This document shows positions 21,318 through 31,546 of a DNA stretch of 64,000 nucleotides, piece by piece; positions within the stretch are counted from its first letter, which is position 1; each line of letters begins with the position of its first letter. The DNA is taken from the NCBI GenBank assembly GCA_035578155.1, contig JAPWDM010000021.1, positions 434,001-498,000 on the forward strand, in the 5' to 3' direction. The DNA is from Brachynemurus nebulosus (lineage: Eukaryota > Arthropoda > Insecta > Neuroptera > Myrmeleontidae). Below the pieces are notes generated by a model. That model made no database searches. It was not told where the DNA came from and saw only the letters and a program-made list of their open reading frames with translations. The position numbers and the translations under genes were made by a program.

Positions 21318-21396
<79 letters not shown>
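21318..21396. repeat. (TA)n microsatellite
   Basis: About 79 bp of uninterrupted TA. The same repeat family follows here and at 40521, so the TA tract is part of the repeated unit or a preferred site. Confidence 0.95.
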
Positions 21397-21398
<2 letters not shown>

Positions 21399-21525
21399 TT
21401 TGGTGAATATTATTTTCGGTTTCTGGGGACCTCAAAACAAATTTCTGCCATGGTCCCGGGTTCAAGTCGCGTCATGACAGTGGCTGTAATAGCTGAATTC
21501 CATTCTGGAAATTCGCTAAAAAACA
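21397..21525 (+). repeat. Dispersed repeat adjoining a TA tract, copy 1
   Basis: AAATTTTGGTGAATATTATT, then CCTCAAAACAAATTTCTGCC, GGTTCAAGTCGCGTCATGA and TGGAAATTCGCT. It is matched by 40521-40655 across the same length. GGTTCAAGTCG resembles a tRNA B box, so a SINE tail is possible, but I see no A box. Confidence 0.7.
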
Positions 21526-21578
21526 ACAATTTCTAACATGGCGTGCTCGCAACCGATTGTTTTTATTCCATTTGAATG

Positions 21579-21904
21579 CAGGACCCGTTCTAACGTTTTC
21601 GCCGCCCCGGGCAAGATAGAATATTTCCGCCCCTGTGACTTTTTTAAAAATTTTGTGGGTCGGTAGGTGTTCCAAATTGCGGCTTGTTTTCCATTTTTTT
21701 ATACTGGCGACCTTTTTTTTTTGCTCATCAGCTCCAAAATGCCGCCCCTTCTTTACTAAATTGCCGCCCTTTCAATTTCAGACCCCGAGCAAAACCTTTT
21801 CTTTTTTGAAAATTGTCACCCTTTTTTGCAAACATTTACAAGATTTCCGCCCTAAAAATTTGCCGCCCAACTGCCCGAGTTGCCCGCCCTTGGAGCGGGC
21901 CCTG
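21579..21904. mobile_element. hAT-type MITE, 326 bp
   Basis: The ends are CAGGACCCG at 21579 and, read inward, CAGGGCCCG ending at 21904. TTGAATG flanks both sides (21572-21578 and 21905-21911), 7 of the expected 8 bp. The inside is unusually C-rich, with repeated GCCGCCC words, unlike the AT-rich surroundings. No transposase. The frame that crosses it is not a gene. Confidence 0.7.
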
Positions 21905-22175
21905 TTGAATGTGGCTGTACTTCAAAAGTATTTATACGATTTATACCGTAAATAACATAAAAAATATTTGACGTGCATTAATTTTTTTTAATCAGAGCCC
22001 TCTGGTTTTTTAACGGTGTAAGCTCCGTTAGCTAATGTTAGACTAACAAAATTTTCTGGCGAACGCAACATTAACTTTGTTGTAATTTTTTCAAATTTCC
22101 AAAAATTACAGATGGTCACCGTATGCTGAACACTTCTCTCATTTCTCGAAAACACTTCTTTCATTTGTCCAAATA

Positions 22176-22288
22176 ATGTTAAAAAAAATATTCATTTTTG
22201 TTGTGACGGTCGCGGTTGCATTGCATACAAAAAATAAATATTTTGTACCCGAGTTTTTAAACAAATGGAGTCAACAAACGAAAATCAA
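22176..22288 (+). other. Possible first exon with signal-like N-terminus
   Basis: ATG 22176 opens MLKKIFIFVVTVAVALHTKN, a plausible signal peptide. The open region ends at a consensus donor, AAA/GTAAGT near 22288. An inner ATG at 22266 would give MESTNENQ before the same donor. No downstream exon can be identified; a TA tract follows at 22303. Weak evidence only. Confidence 0.2.
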
Positions 22289-22299
22289 AGTAAGTGCTT

Positions 22300-22302
<3 letters not shown>

Positions 22303-22351
<49 letters not shown>
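22303..22351. repeat. (TA)n microsatellite
   Basis: About 49 bp of TA followed by TACATATTTATTTATTT. The frames that read IYIYIY here are translations of the repeat. Confidence 0.95.
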
Positions 22352-22357
<6 letters not shown>

Positions 22358-22797
22358 TTATTTATTTATTTTTTTTATAAATTTTTTTTATAATTATAGG
22401 AATATTATTTAAATGTTTGTTAATTTGCACAAAAATGAATTCGGTGACATACATTATACATTTGATTACATACAAATACATTTTCTTTAATTATGTTAAT
22501 ATTTGTTGATGAAAAATCAAAAGTTTAACTAAAATTTTTTTTTTGAGAAATATTAAGAGTTTTTAAAATATAATTTAAAATTTATTTTTGGTTTTTTTTT
22601 TGTCTCTGTCGATATGAAGCAAACATTTAAATATGTTTTTTACTGTAAGCAAGCTCTTATTTTTTTTTTTTATGTAAATGTAGGCCTCTTTTGTACAAAA
22701 GTATCCAATTGCAATGTTATAATTATTTAATAATGACGATGCAAAGATTCTCACTCGCACCTCTGGTGGTAAAATTAGAATTAGCATTAAATAATTT
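22352..22797. other. AT-rich flank of the LTR element
   Basis: About 450 bp left of the 5' LTR. No gene or repeat recognised. Confidence 0.3.
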
Positions 22798-23774
22798 TGT
22801 TTTATTCTCGAAATATTATTGGTTCTTAATTTGGAGGTGTGACCATTTTGGTGTGACGTCACTACCGCCTTTTTCCATATTTAATATTGAATAATCTAAT
22901 CTTAATAATATTTTAATATATTTTATAAGAAACGATATTTTCTTTTAATTAAATATTAAATTAACATAAATTCAATTATCTATGTATTCGACTGTACTCT
23001 AATATAACTAAATGTTAAAATATCGATCGTAGATCATCAAATTCCAAGAAGTACATAATTGTTTGTTTATTTTAAGTACGCTTGTTTCATTTACAACACA
23101 ACAGGGTGGTTTTGTTGGAGTCATGTATCGATGGAAGATTCTACATAGTTCGATAGGGTTCCATTTGTAATTATGTATTATGTATGTTTGTTATATATTT
23201 ATCGCATCCATATTGATTGCTTTTGTATTTTTTGTCTTTCTCTTAAGGACCACAGTTTGCTAGTCTATTCTGGAATTTTCTTTAGACATGATTATATATA
23301 TGACTGCAACACTCACCACAAGACACTCATAAAAAAGACACGCATAGAATCAGACGTGGTATGAGTCAAACGTATTCCATGGGTCGAATCCCTTAAAACT
23401 TTAAAACTTTATAAATTTATTTTCGATATACGTAATTCGTAAATTACCGTTTTTATTTGATAAATATCGACGAATAACTTTTGTAAAAATAGTTATTTTT
23501 GAAATTAATAAAAATACGTTAAAATAAATCGTGTTTTATTTCGTAAACAACGCCGAAACACATAAGTAAGAGTGATTAAAATTAAGAAATATTCTACGGT
23601 GACTCCTTCTGACAACTTAATCCAATAGGAGAGGAAGGATCTACGCCAATAAGGATTAGAAATCCAAAGGGCATCACAGGGACACAGAACAATAAAAGAA
23701 GCCGAACACCAACATTGGCATTTACAGGCGTGGATTACACCACAAAGTAACGCCCCAATAAAAGGCACCTAACA
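22798..23774 (+). repeat. 5' LTR, truncated at its 5' edge
   Basis: Matches 31588-32572, ending GGCACCTAACA. Compared with the 3' LTR it misses the first ~41 bp. An 8-bp length difference lies near 23023-23030, and single-base changes occur near 22914, 23129, 23158 and 23189. Confidence 0.9.
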
Positions 23775-23777
23775 AAT

Positions 23778-23795
23778 TGGCATCGCCGTGTCGGG
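23778..23795 (+). promoter_or_regulatory. Probable primer binding site
   Basis: TGGCATCGCCGTGTCGGG begins three bases after the 5' LTR end. The TGG start pairs with a tRNA CCA end, as expected for reverse transcription priming. I cannot name the tRNA. Confidence 0.5.
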
Positions 23796-24202
23796 GATTG
23801 TCAGCCAGGGAGTGCCGAGGAAACCGAAAAATTATAGTCTAAAATTTTAAAAATAATCGTCAGCCGTGCTGAAAACATCATTTCGAAGCGTTTGGAACCG
23901 ACATTCGAGTAGTCATCGCCCTTACGAAGATTGGAAAATTTGCAAGTATTTGTGTAATTTTATGGTGAAGTTTTTTTTTTTTCTCGAATTATAGTGTTGT
24001 GTAAATCATCAAAATGGATACCACGAGCTTCGACGAAAATAACATGGACACCGAGATGATGACGACATCAACACCATCTGTAGTTGCACAGCAGAACGTG
24101 TTAGCAGAGAACCAAACCAGCGATCAAAGCGACACAACTTCAATCGACAGTACTTATGATATGCCGTCCGCTGATGAAACGGGAAAAAATATTACCGACA
24201 CC

Positions 24203-25828
24203 CAGGGGCGGATCTACTTATGGTCTTTTTGGGCTGCAGCCCAGGGCCCCGTGGATATAAGGGGCCCCTTTCATACGAAGACACATTATTTAACATTAAA
24301 AAACATAATAAATCGCGTAGGAACTACCACTTTCTATGTATACCACAAATATAATCAGTAATAGAGTAGCGAATTTCGTTTCACTTACAATTAGGTAATT
24401 TCATTCACTAGAACTCGTTCACTTGAATGAACCGGTTCATTTCATTCGCTCATTTCGTTCAGTTAGACTTGAGAAAAGGTAAATAGAATGAATGATGAAA
24501 AACTAATGTTAATAAAAGATGTATGTATTATGTACATATTAGTGATAAGTGCAAACAAGTAAAAAATAAGCAATTTCTAAAGGCTAAATAAATACTATTA
24601 AAAACGTGTATAAGTTTAGGTATCCTGAAATTAACTAGTAATTCTCTATATTTTGAGACAGAATTTAATTTCCTAAAATAACCAACCCTGAATACAGTCA
24701 TAGAAATACAGAATTCAGCAATTAAAATTTAAATACTTACTGTTATCTAATTTTTAAGAAATAAATTTCAGTTAGTAAAACGTGGCAAAATATTGTTGAA
24801 AAGTAAAATATATCTGCTAGAAAATACAAAAGTGGAGCTGAAAAGCGAAAATTACAGTTAGTTCGAGAAAAAGAAAAAAACAAATGTACAAAAATTGAAA
24901 CTTTTTTTAAATCAGAACAAAAAATGAGAATACAATAGTTATTATAAATCCATTAACAAGCGAAAGGAAAGAAAACTTAGCTGAAAATAGTCTAGCCGAA
25001 GGGAGGGGAATATCACAAAACCAAGAAAAAAATATCCGTGATGAAAATGCACCAGATACAAACTGCCATCAGCTCTCTAATCTCTCTGAGAAAGATATTA
25101 TTCTTCACCAAGAGGACAGCAATACTGACGGCAAATATTTACTTTCACTTTAACTTTGAAAAATATGTTGACGTGTACTTGTGGCCAGTGTCGCTAAATA
25201 ATGATTTTATTAGCAGTATCCTTTCACATGAAATAACTGACTTTTAAAATAAAGATTCAAGAAATATATATTCAGCTTCAACGAAGAAATATTATAAAGA
25301 ACAAAACAGGTCATTTTCCAATAGATATTTCACTAAGAAAATGAAAAATGGCCAATTGCTGGAAAGATCTTGGTTATGTTATTCAACCAGTACTAGTAGT
25401 GCATATTGTTTGGCTTGCAAACTTTTTTCAAAAACTCCTTCTCAATACACAACTGGCTTTTCTGTTTGGAAACACGTAGGAACGTGTTTAGAAAATCACG
25501 AAAATTCAAATTAACATAAAAGCCCAATGTTAGTGTGGTTAACACGAAAAGAAAATAAGTCTGCTTTGGACAATTTTATAAGTTCACATTACAAACATGT
25601 TTACTTTTGCGATAATGTCTTAACAGTACTTGTTTGTGTACCTGTCATATAAATTAAATACTTAATATTATATTATTTCTTTTTACTATACCTTCCTATA
25701 CATAATACGTTTTGAAAAATAATTATTTCATCGAATTGCAATTAGTGTGTTTAATCGGGTGACCTTTCAATTTGGGGGCCCCCAAGTAGTGTTAGCCCAC
25801 AGCCCCCTGAAGTCACTGTCCGCCCCTG
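24203..25828 (+). mobile_element. hAT element in gag, perfect 8-bp target duplication
   Basis: The left end is CAGGGGCGGATC at 24203; the right end read inward is CAGGGGCGGACAGTG ending at 25828. CCGACACC flanks it on both sides (24195-24202 and 25829-25836). It holds only the N-terminal part of a transposase, so it needed an enzyme from elsewhere to move. It is younger than the host retrotransposon copy. Confidence 0.93.
24780..25520 (+). pseudogene. ZMYM1-like hAT transposase, N-terminal TTF-finger part
   Basis: In pieces: KRKLQLVREKEKNKCTKIET near 24840, then SASTKKYYKEQNRSFSNRYF near 25275. MKNGQLLERSWLCYSTSTSS and AYCLACKLFSKTPSQYTTGF follow at 25340-25460, then VWKHVGTCLENHEN. The W-C-CK-F pattern and the closing HE are those of the TTF-type finger in front of ZMYM1-like hAT transposases. 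Frameshifts and stops occur before 25260. No catalytic region remains. Confidence 0.65.
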
Positions 25829-27254
25829 CCGACACCGCAACTAATCCAAAAGAACAGGTACCTAACCTAGAAAGTTTCCAAGGTATGTTGCAATTTTTAT
25901 GCAAAAGTATACAAGAAACAAATGAAAGTATAAAATTAGTAGAAAATAATTTAAAAGATGTTATAAAAAAGGAAATAAGCGAATTTAAAGTATCTGTTGA
26001 TAACAAAATAGTTAGGTTGAATAAAAAATACGACGATAAATGTGAAAAATTAGGTAATCGTATAGATACAATAGTAACAGAAGTCAAAGAAAATAATTTA
26101 ATTAACGATACTAAAATCGAAAAATGTAGTAGCGAAATTAATACATTAAGCAGTAAAGTTAATTGTTTAGAAAATAATATTAAAGTCAAAATTAACGATT
26201 TAACTACCGATTTTGCTAATAAAATAGTTGACACTGAAAATAAAATAGAGCATATTAACTCAGAATTAATTGAAATAAAAGAACATTTGAATAAGTCGAA
26301 TTTACAAAATGCTAATATAATGTTAAATGCAAATAATTCTAATTATCTCTCAAGTAATTCTTCGAATAATAGTCAAGATTTATCCGTTATAATCCGACAA
26401 AATTTGTTTAATATTAAAGAGTTCGACGGAAACATCAGTGTAAACAATCCTGTAGAATTTTTGAATTCGCTAGATAACGTTTTCAATGAACCCGATTTTG
26501 CTCATTTCTCTGAACTAGATAAATTACGTTTTATCAAAAGTAAATTAACCGACAATTTTAAAAATATCCTTTCTTTACATGAAACTAACATAAGCACTTA
26601 TCAGCAGTTCCGTGAATGGTTCCTGTCCGTTTTCTGGAGTCAGAAAATTCAAAACAAAATTTTATTAGATTTCTACACAAATAAAGGACGTACGTCTGTT
26701 AAATCTAAATTAACTAGCCATTTGCTATATTGGTTTAGACAAACTAGGTATCTAAATTGCAAATTAGAAACTAGCATTTTTATTAACACAATATTAGAAC
26801 ATTTTGATAATAATTCCAAACGTATGCTACGACATTGTCGAAATTTAAGTGAATTATACGAAGAATTACAAGAAATTGATTCTTTTACTTATAATAATGA
26901 TAATAAAAGTTTTACTTATAATAACGATAATAAAGGTTTTACTAATAATAAGGAACATAGAGTAAACTATACGAATTTAAATACAAACCCATTTAACGAT
27001 AACAACGGTTGGGGTAACGTTCCCAGTACATCTTCCAGAAACAGTCATAATCGTTATAGACAGAATACACGTGGTAATACAAGACGTGTTTCTTTTAATA
27101 GAAATTTAAATAGTACCTATTCTTACAACAATACGAATAATACTCCTAGTAACAACGTTAGTAATGTTGAAAATTCCGCTAATAGTAACAATCAAAATAG
27201 TAATAGTTCGAATACTAGTCATATTGATACATCATTCCCAAATTTTTCGTATGA

Positions 27255-30200
27255 CTGGGAAAACTAAATAACGACCTTGGGACGGAATCACCGTTAAAGG
27301 TCAATGATTCTAATAATTCTAATAATAATATTTCATTGTTTAATAGTAATGTTAATGATAATTTCAATCTTTCCGAAACTTATATATGCAGTATCCTAGC
27401 TAATGACATGTTTGATGAACTTACCGACGAAAATAACTTCAATACGGGCACGGGTCCGGAAGATCGTAGCAGTATGATTTTACCTTTACTTAATTTAAAT
27501 TTTTTGGATTTTAACGTTATTACTCTTGTCGATAGTGGTTGTAATATTGATTGTATGAATACAAAAATTTTTGAAAATTTAGATGACTTATATTTTAAGA
27601 GATACGGTAAACGGTTACCTTTGATACCTACCCCTAAATGTTATATAACAACGGCGACGGGAAAGCGTTCTAAGCCTATTAAATTTCAAGCGTATATCGA
27701 ATTGTGGTATCATGATATTATGTTGCCTATAAATTGTTTTCTAATCGATGATTTGGCTATAAGCTGTGTTCTTAGTGTTACTTGGCTTAAAAAATATTGC
27801 GCAAAGTTAGATTTTTCTAACAATCTATTAACTTTTAGTATTAATGGTCGATGCCATACAATAGATTTTTATTCAATTAATGTACCGGATAATAATGCGT
27901 TTAACGATAAATTTACACATAACTTAACTTTGGATGTTACGCGTTTTGAGCAATTAGATGATGATACGGTTTATCAAATTAATAATTTCGCTTTTAATGA
28001 AAATGAAGAAGTAATTACTCCGTTAAATATTATTGAATCACATGTCCGTCAGTTACATCATCTTGACAGTGAAACCCAAGATAGATTATTTAATTTGTTA
28101 AGTAGATATCAATTTGTTTTTTCGAAAAAACCCGGTTGTGTAAAAGATTACTATTGCAAATTTCGAGTGCGTGAACATGAACCGTTTTCAACTAAGTGTT
28201 ATCCTATACCTTATGCTCGTTTACCCGCTGTAGAGAAAGAAATTTCGAAAATGTTAAAATGGAAAATAATTGAAAGAAGTTATTCGGAATATTCAAATCC
28301 AATTCATGTAGTTATGAAAAAGGATGGAACTATACGAGTAGTACTAGACGCGAGAAGTATAAATAGGGTCCTGTTTACTGATTCTGAATGCCCCATAGCA
28401 GTAGAATACGTATTAGGTAAATTTCAAAACAAGCAAATCTTTTCCTCAATAGATTTAGTTAAAGGATATTGGCAATTACCGATTCATCCGGACAGTACAA
28501 AATATACAACATTTTTAATTAATGGTAAATGTTATCAATTCTGTAGATTACCTTTTGGACTGAATTTATCGGTGGGTGCATTTTTGAAATGTATGGATCA
28601 TATTTTAGGACCAGAAGTACAAGAATTTTGCCATATATTTGTCGATGATATCGTAATAGCTGCAGAAGATATTAATTCGCATTTACGTCATATCGAAATA
28701 GTTTTAAATAAATTATCTAGTGCCGGTGTCACAATTAACTATGAAAAATGTTCATTTTTTAAACCCGAAGTACATTTCCTTGGTCATGTAATTTCAGCTG
28801 CCGGGATTCGAATAGATGAATCTAAAATTGAGGCCATTAATAGATTAAAATCACCAACTAACGTTAAATCTTTACAATCAGTTTTAGGTGTACTGAATTT
28901 CTACAGACGATTCTTTCCTAACTATAGCTATTATACGTCTAAATTTTCTCATTTACTTAAGAAAGATTCCAAGTGGTCATGGGGTGCTGAAGAGGAAGAA
29001 AGTTTTCGTAAATTGATTGAATTATTTAAACAGTCAGTTATTTTGAGATTTCCAAATTTTTCTAAAGAATTTTACATAGAAACCGATGCTTTTAGTTTTG
29101 CCATAGCTGCTTATTTATATCAGTTAAACGATGACGGAACCCATAATCCTATTTCGTTTGTATCTAGAGCCCTTTTATCTAGTGAAATTAATTATTCCGT
29201 TTCTGAGCGTGAGCTACTATCAGTCGTTTTTGCATTTAAAAAATTCCGTACATACATATTAGGTCATAAAATAATAGTAAAAACAGATCATAGGTCTTTA
29301 ACATTTTTAGAAAATGCTAAAATTTTGAGTAGTAGATTACTTAGATGGTTTCTTGCTTTGAGCGAGTATGATTTTACAATACAGTATATTTCAGGCAAAG
29401 ATAATTTTATTGCGGATACTTTTTCACGTAACCCTAGTCCGGATATTCAACCCAACGTAGATTTTTCTCAACCTTTTGTTGGTATGGTTGATGTTCCTGT
29501 TGCAGATGAATTAGAAAATAGCTTAATCTGTAATAATTTAAGGCTAGATTTTTCAGAGAATACCATAGTTAACTTCGTTAATAAAATTGTTAGATATCAG
29601 AATAGTGATCCATCTTGTATTCAAATTATAAATAATATAAATAATTTAGCAGATTCATATCAAATTTTTAATCGAGTATTATTTAATCGTAATAATTCAC
29701 CACCGTACAATTGGCGTGTAGTAGTTCCCGTAAACTTTGCCGATAAAGTTATTTGGTATTTTCACCGTAGTTATGGTCATTACAGTTTTAAGAAGATCTG
29801 TTATTTAATAAATCAATATTTTTACATCAAAAATCTTTTTTCGCGTAGTAAAAAGTTATTAGATAAATGCGTAATTTGCCAAAAAGCAAAGGTTAAAACT
29901 ACGTATAGTGAGGGTCCTCTTCAAAATATTATTTCCGAACGCATATTACAGCACTGTTATGTAGATTTATATGGACCTCTTCCTACAGGAAAACTAGGAT
30001 TAAATATGCTCTTCATAATTAAAGATAATTTTTCAAAATTTGTGAAATTATATCCTCTTCGTAAGGCTACTTCTAAACAGTTAGTGAATAAAGTTCTAAA
30101 TTCGTTTATCCCTAATATTGGTATGATAGAAACAGTAATTTCTGATAGAGGCAGCCAGTTCGTCTCACCCGTTTGGCAACAATCTTTAAAAGATGCTGGC

Positions 30201-30758
30201 ATTAATGTACGAACCATAAGTGTGTATAACCCGAGAGCTAACCCCGAGGAAAGAGTTAACCGTGAAATTAATCGTTTATTTCGAACCTACTGTCATAATA
30301 AGCATTCAAGTTGGCCCGATTATGTACAATTTGTTGAAAATTGTTTAAATTTTGTTCCGCACGAAGCTACTGGTTTCGCTCCTTATGAGTTAATGTTTGG
30401 TAAAAAACCCCCTAATTCGTTTGAACATATACTCGATTTTCCGAATAACGAAGAACCGTCTCTCCAAGATAAATTTAGCCAGGCACTCGAAAGAACGCGT
30501 AAATCAGCTCAAGTTCGTGTAGCTAGACATGATAAACACGATACTAAGATTTATAATGTAGGAGATAAAGTGCTCGTAAGAACGCATCCCCGTTCCTCCG
30601 CAAAAGACAAAGTTGTCAAGAAATTTAAACTTCTATATGAAGGCCCGTTCGTTGTATCCCAGATAAAATGCCCGAATGCATATGTTTTGGTTTACCCTGA
30701 TTCACGATTAATTAAAGGAGTTTATAATGCTATACATTTGAGACCGTTTAAAGAATGA
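27255..30758 (+). CDS. pol: Ty3/gypsy Pol polyprotein: protease, RT, RNase H, integrase (intact)
   Basis: One continuous frame; the first ATG at 27336 gives 1140 residues, and the frame is open from 27255. It is in -1 relation to gag with a 13-nt overlap, so -1 frameshifting near GGGAAAAC at 27257-27264 is possible. Protease has LVDSGCNIDCM (Asp66). RT has SIDLVKGYWQLPI, PFGLNLSVGAF and the active-site FVDD at 435-438. RNase H has ETDAFSFAIAAYL (Asp584). Integrase has H810/H815 and CVIC near 846-849, then catalytic Asp877 (YVDLYGPL), Asp937 (ISDRGSQF) and Glu972. The C-terminus has YEGPFVV of the GPY/F type. Every key residue I look for is present, so the protein may be functional although gag is broken. 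Confidence 0.93.
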   Translation: MGKLNNDLGTESPLKVNDSNNSNNNISLFNSNVNDNFNLSETYICSILANDMFDELTDENNFNTGTGPEDRSSMILPLLNLNFLDFNVITLVDSGCNIDCMNTKIFENLDDLYFKRYGKRLPLIPTPKCYITTATGKRSKPIKFQAYIELWYHDIMLPINCFLIDDLAISCVLSVTWLKKYCAKLDFSNNLLTFSINGRCHTIDFYSINVPDNNAFNDKFTHNLTLDVTRFEQLDDDTVYQINNFAFNENEEVITPLNIIESHVRQLHHLDSETQDRLFNLLSRYQFVFSKKPGCVKDYYCKFRVREHEPFSTKCYPIPYARLPAVEKEISKMLKWKIIERSYSEYSNPIHVVMKKDGTIRVVLDARSINRVLFTDSECPIAVEYVLGKFQNKQIFSSIDLVKGYWQLPIHPDSTKYTTFLINGKCYQFCRLPFGLNLSVGAFLKCMDHILGPEVQEFCHIFVDDIVIAAEDINSHLRHIEIVLNKLSSAGVTINYEKCSFFKPEVHFLGHVISAAGIRIDESKIEAINRLKSPTNVKSLQSVLGVLNFYRRFFPNYSYYTSKFSHLLKKDSKWSWGAEEEESFRKLIELFKQSVILRFPNFSKEFYIETDAFSFAIAAYLYQLNDDGTHNPISFVSRALLSSEINYSVSERELLSVVFAFKKFRTYILGHKIIVKTDHRSLTFLENAKILSSRLLRWFLALSEYDFTIQYISGKDNFIADTFSRNPSPDIQPNVDFSQPFVGMVDVPVADELENSLICNNLRLDFSENTIVNFVNKIVRYQNSDPSCIQIINNINNLADSYQIFNRVLFNRNNSPPYNWRVVVPVNFADKVIWYFHRSYGHYSFKKICYLINQYFYIKNLFSRSKKLLDKCVICQKAKVKTTYSEGPLQNIISERILQHCYVDLYGPLPTGKLGLNMLFIIKDNFSKFVKLYPLRKATSKQLVNKVLNSFIPNIGMIETVISDRGSQFVSPVWQQSLKDAGINVRTISVYNPRANPEERVNREINRLFRTYCHNKHSSWPDYVQFVENCLNFVPHEATGFAPYELMFGKKPPNSFEHILDFPNNEEPSLQDKFSQALERTRKSAQVRVARHDKHDTKIYNVGDKVLVRTHPRSSAKDKVVKKFKLLYEGPFVVSQIKCPNAYVLVYPDSRLIKGVYNAIHLRPFKE

Positions 30759-30958
30759 ATTGGACTAGATATACCCGATCATACGTTATATAGTACTCGA
30801 ATTGTCGTTTATTATTTCTCGAACTGTGACTATATTTTACTTATTGCATAAATTTATTAACCTATTTTGACTTTACGTTATTAAAATAAAAATAATATTC
30901 GTTAATCGTATTTAATTCGAACGTTTAAACGAACAAATTTAACCGAAAAAGATTTGAA

Positions 30959-31324
30959 ATGTTTATATTTATTCGTAGCACGATGCTTATTGTTATAATA
31001 ATTCCGTATTTACGGATTAGTGGTGGGACACGACGTCCTTTCGACCAATTAATATCGATATCTATATTGACGAATTCTTTGATTATCGAAGTAATTACCC
31101 AATTCATGACGTTTTGCTCGTTCTTAATTTTGACAATCGAACCCTATATTGACAATATTTTACGAATCGGATTTGTTGTGGAAAAACTGTTACAAAATAT
31201 GTACCGTCCTAGACGAAATAACCGAAATATGCAGTTATATTTTGATAATATGTTCGTATTTTTAATGAATTGCTATCGTCGACAAAAGATTGAAATTATT
31301 AATATTTACTCATTATGGTTATAA
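30959..31324 (+). CDS. Small ORF between pol and 3' LTR, unrecognised
   Basis: A 121-codon frame with two hydrophobic stretches (RSTMLIVIIIPYLRI; SLIIEVITQFMTFCSFLILT) and a basic middle (YRPRRNNRN). It occupies the env position but has no Cys pattern, furin site or fusion peptide. It could be an env relic, an accessory ORF or chance in AT-rich DNA. Confidence 0.25.
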   Translation: MFIFIRSTMLIVIIIPYLRISGGTRRPFDQLISISILTNSLIIEVITQFMTFCSFLILTIEPYIDNILRIGFVVEKLLQNMYRPRRNNRNMQLYFDNMFVFLMNCYRRQKIEIINIYSLWL

Positions 31325-31535
31325 TCGATGTATACATTGAAGATAACTTTTGATCTATATTTGTTTTCCTAAGCTGAATGTAAGATAGAAGAAGATGAAA
31401 GATTTTTATTTTCTATAAAAGAATTCTAATTTGATTTATTGTTGAATTTTGATTATATAATTATGTTAATGAATTATATGTTGTTGTGTTTAACAAACTC
31501 TCCCAGCTTTAGTTTTACACAGCTGTTCGAGATTT

Positions 31536-31546
31536 GGTGGGGGGGG
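31536..31546 (+). promoter_or_regulatory. Polypurine tract
   Basis: GGTGGGGGGGG directly before TGTGACGTTGC at 31547, which I take as the true 3' LTR start (TG...CA). Confidence 0.6.

Larger units (their letters stand above)
24014..27267 (+). pseudogene. gag: gag of the Ty3/gypsy element, interrupted by a hAT
   Basis: The first 63 codons (24014-24202, Ser/Thr/Asp-rich) stop being gag at the hAT insertion. The frame resumes at 25837 and runs to TAA 27265-27267 (476 codons). The two parts are in register once the hAT and one copy of its 8-bp duplication are discounted, so gag was intact before insertion. After the join there is a long coiled coil (about 120 residues rich in Lys/Glu/Asn), then a retrotransposon-gag domain (NNPVEFLNSLDNVFNEPDF; REWFLSVFWSQKIQNKILLD). 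The tail is Asn/Arg/Ser-rich with an Arg-rich stretch and no CCHC knuckle. The apparent start at 25747 lies inside the hAT end and is not the native start. Confidence 0.85.

Noticed and set aside
21294..21536. Open frame with a long IYIYIY run; similar frames at 22176-22412, 40406-40654 and 58861-59130
   Set aside because: These are translations of TA microsatellites with short flanks, not proteins.
23505..23768. 87-codon minus-strand frame repeated at 32303-32566
   Set aside because: It is antisense sequence in the two LTRs of one retrotransposon; identity follows from LTR duplication.
24014..24361. 115-codon frame as a separate protein
   Set aside because: Codons after 24202 are hAT sequence; only the first 63 codons are gag.
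25747..27267. 506-codon frame taken as a complete gag from its own ATG
   Set aside because: The first 30 codons lie in the right end of a hAT and its target duplication; the native gag start is at 24014.
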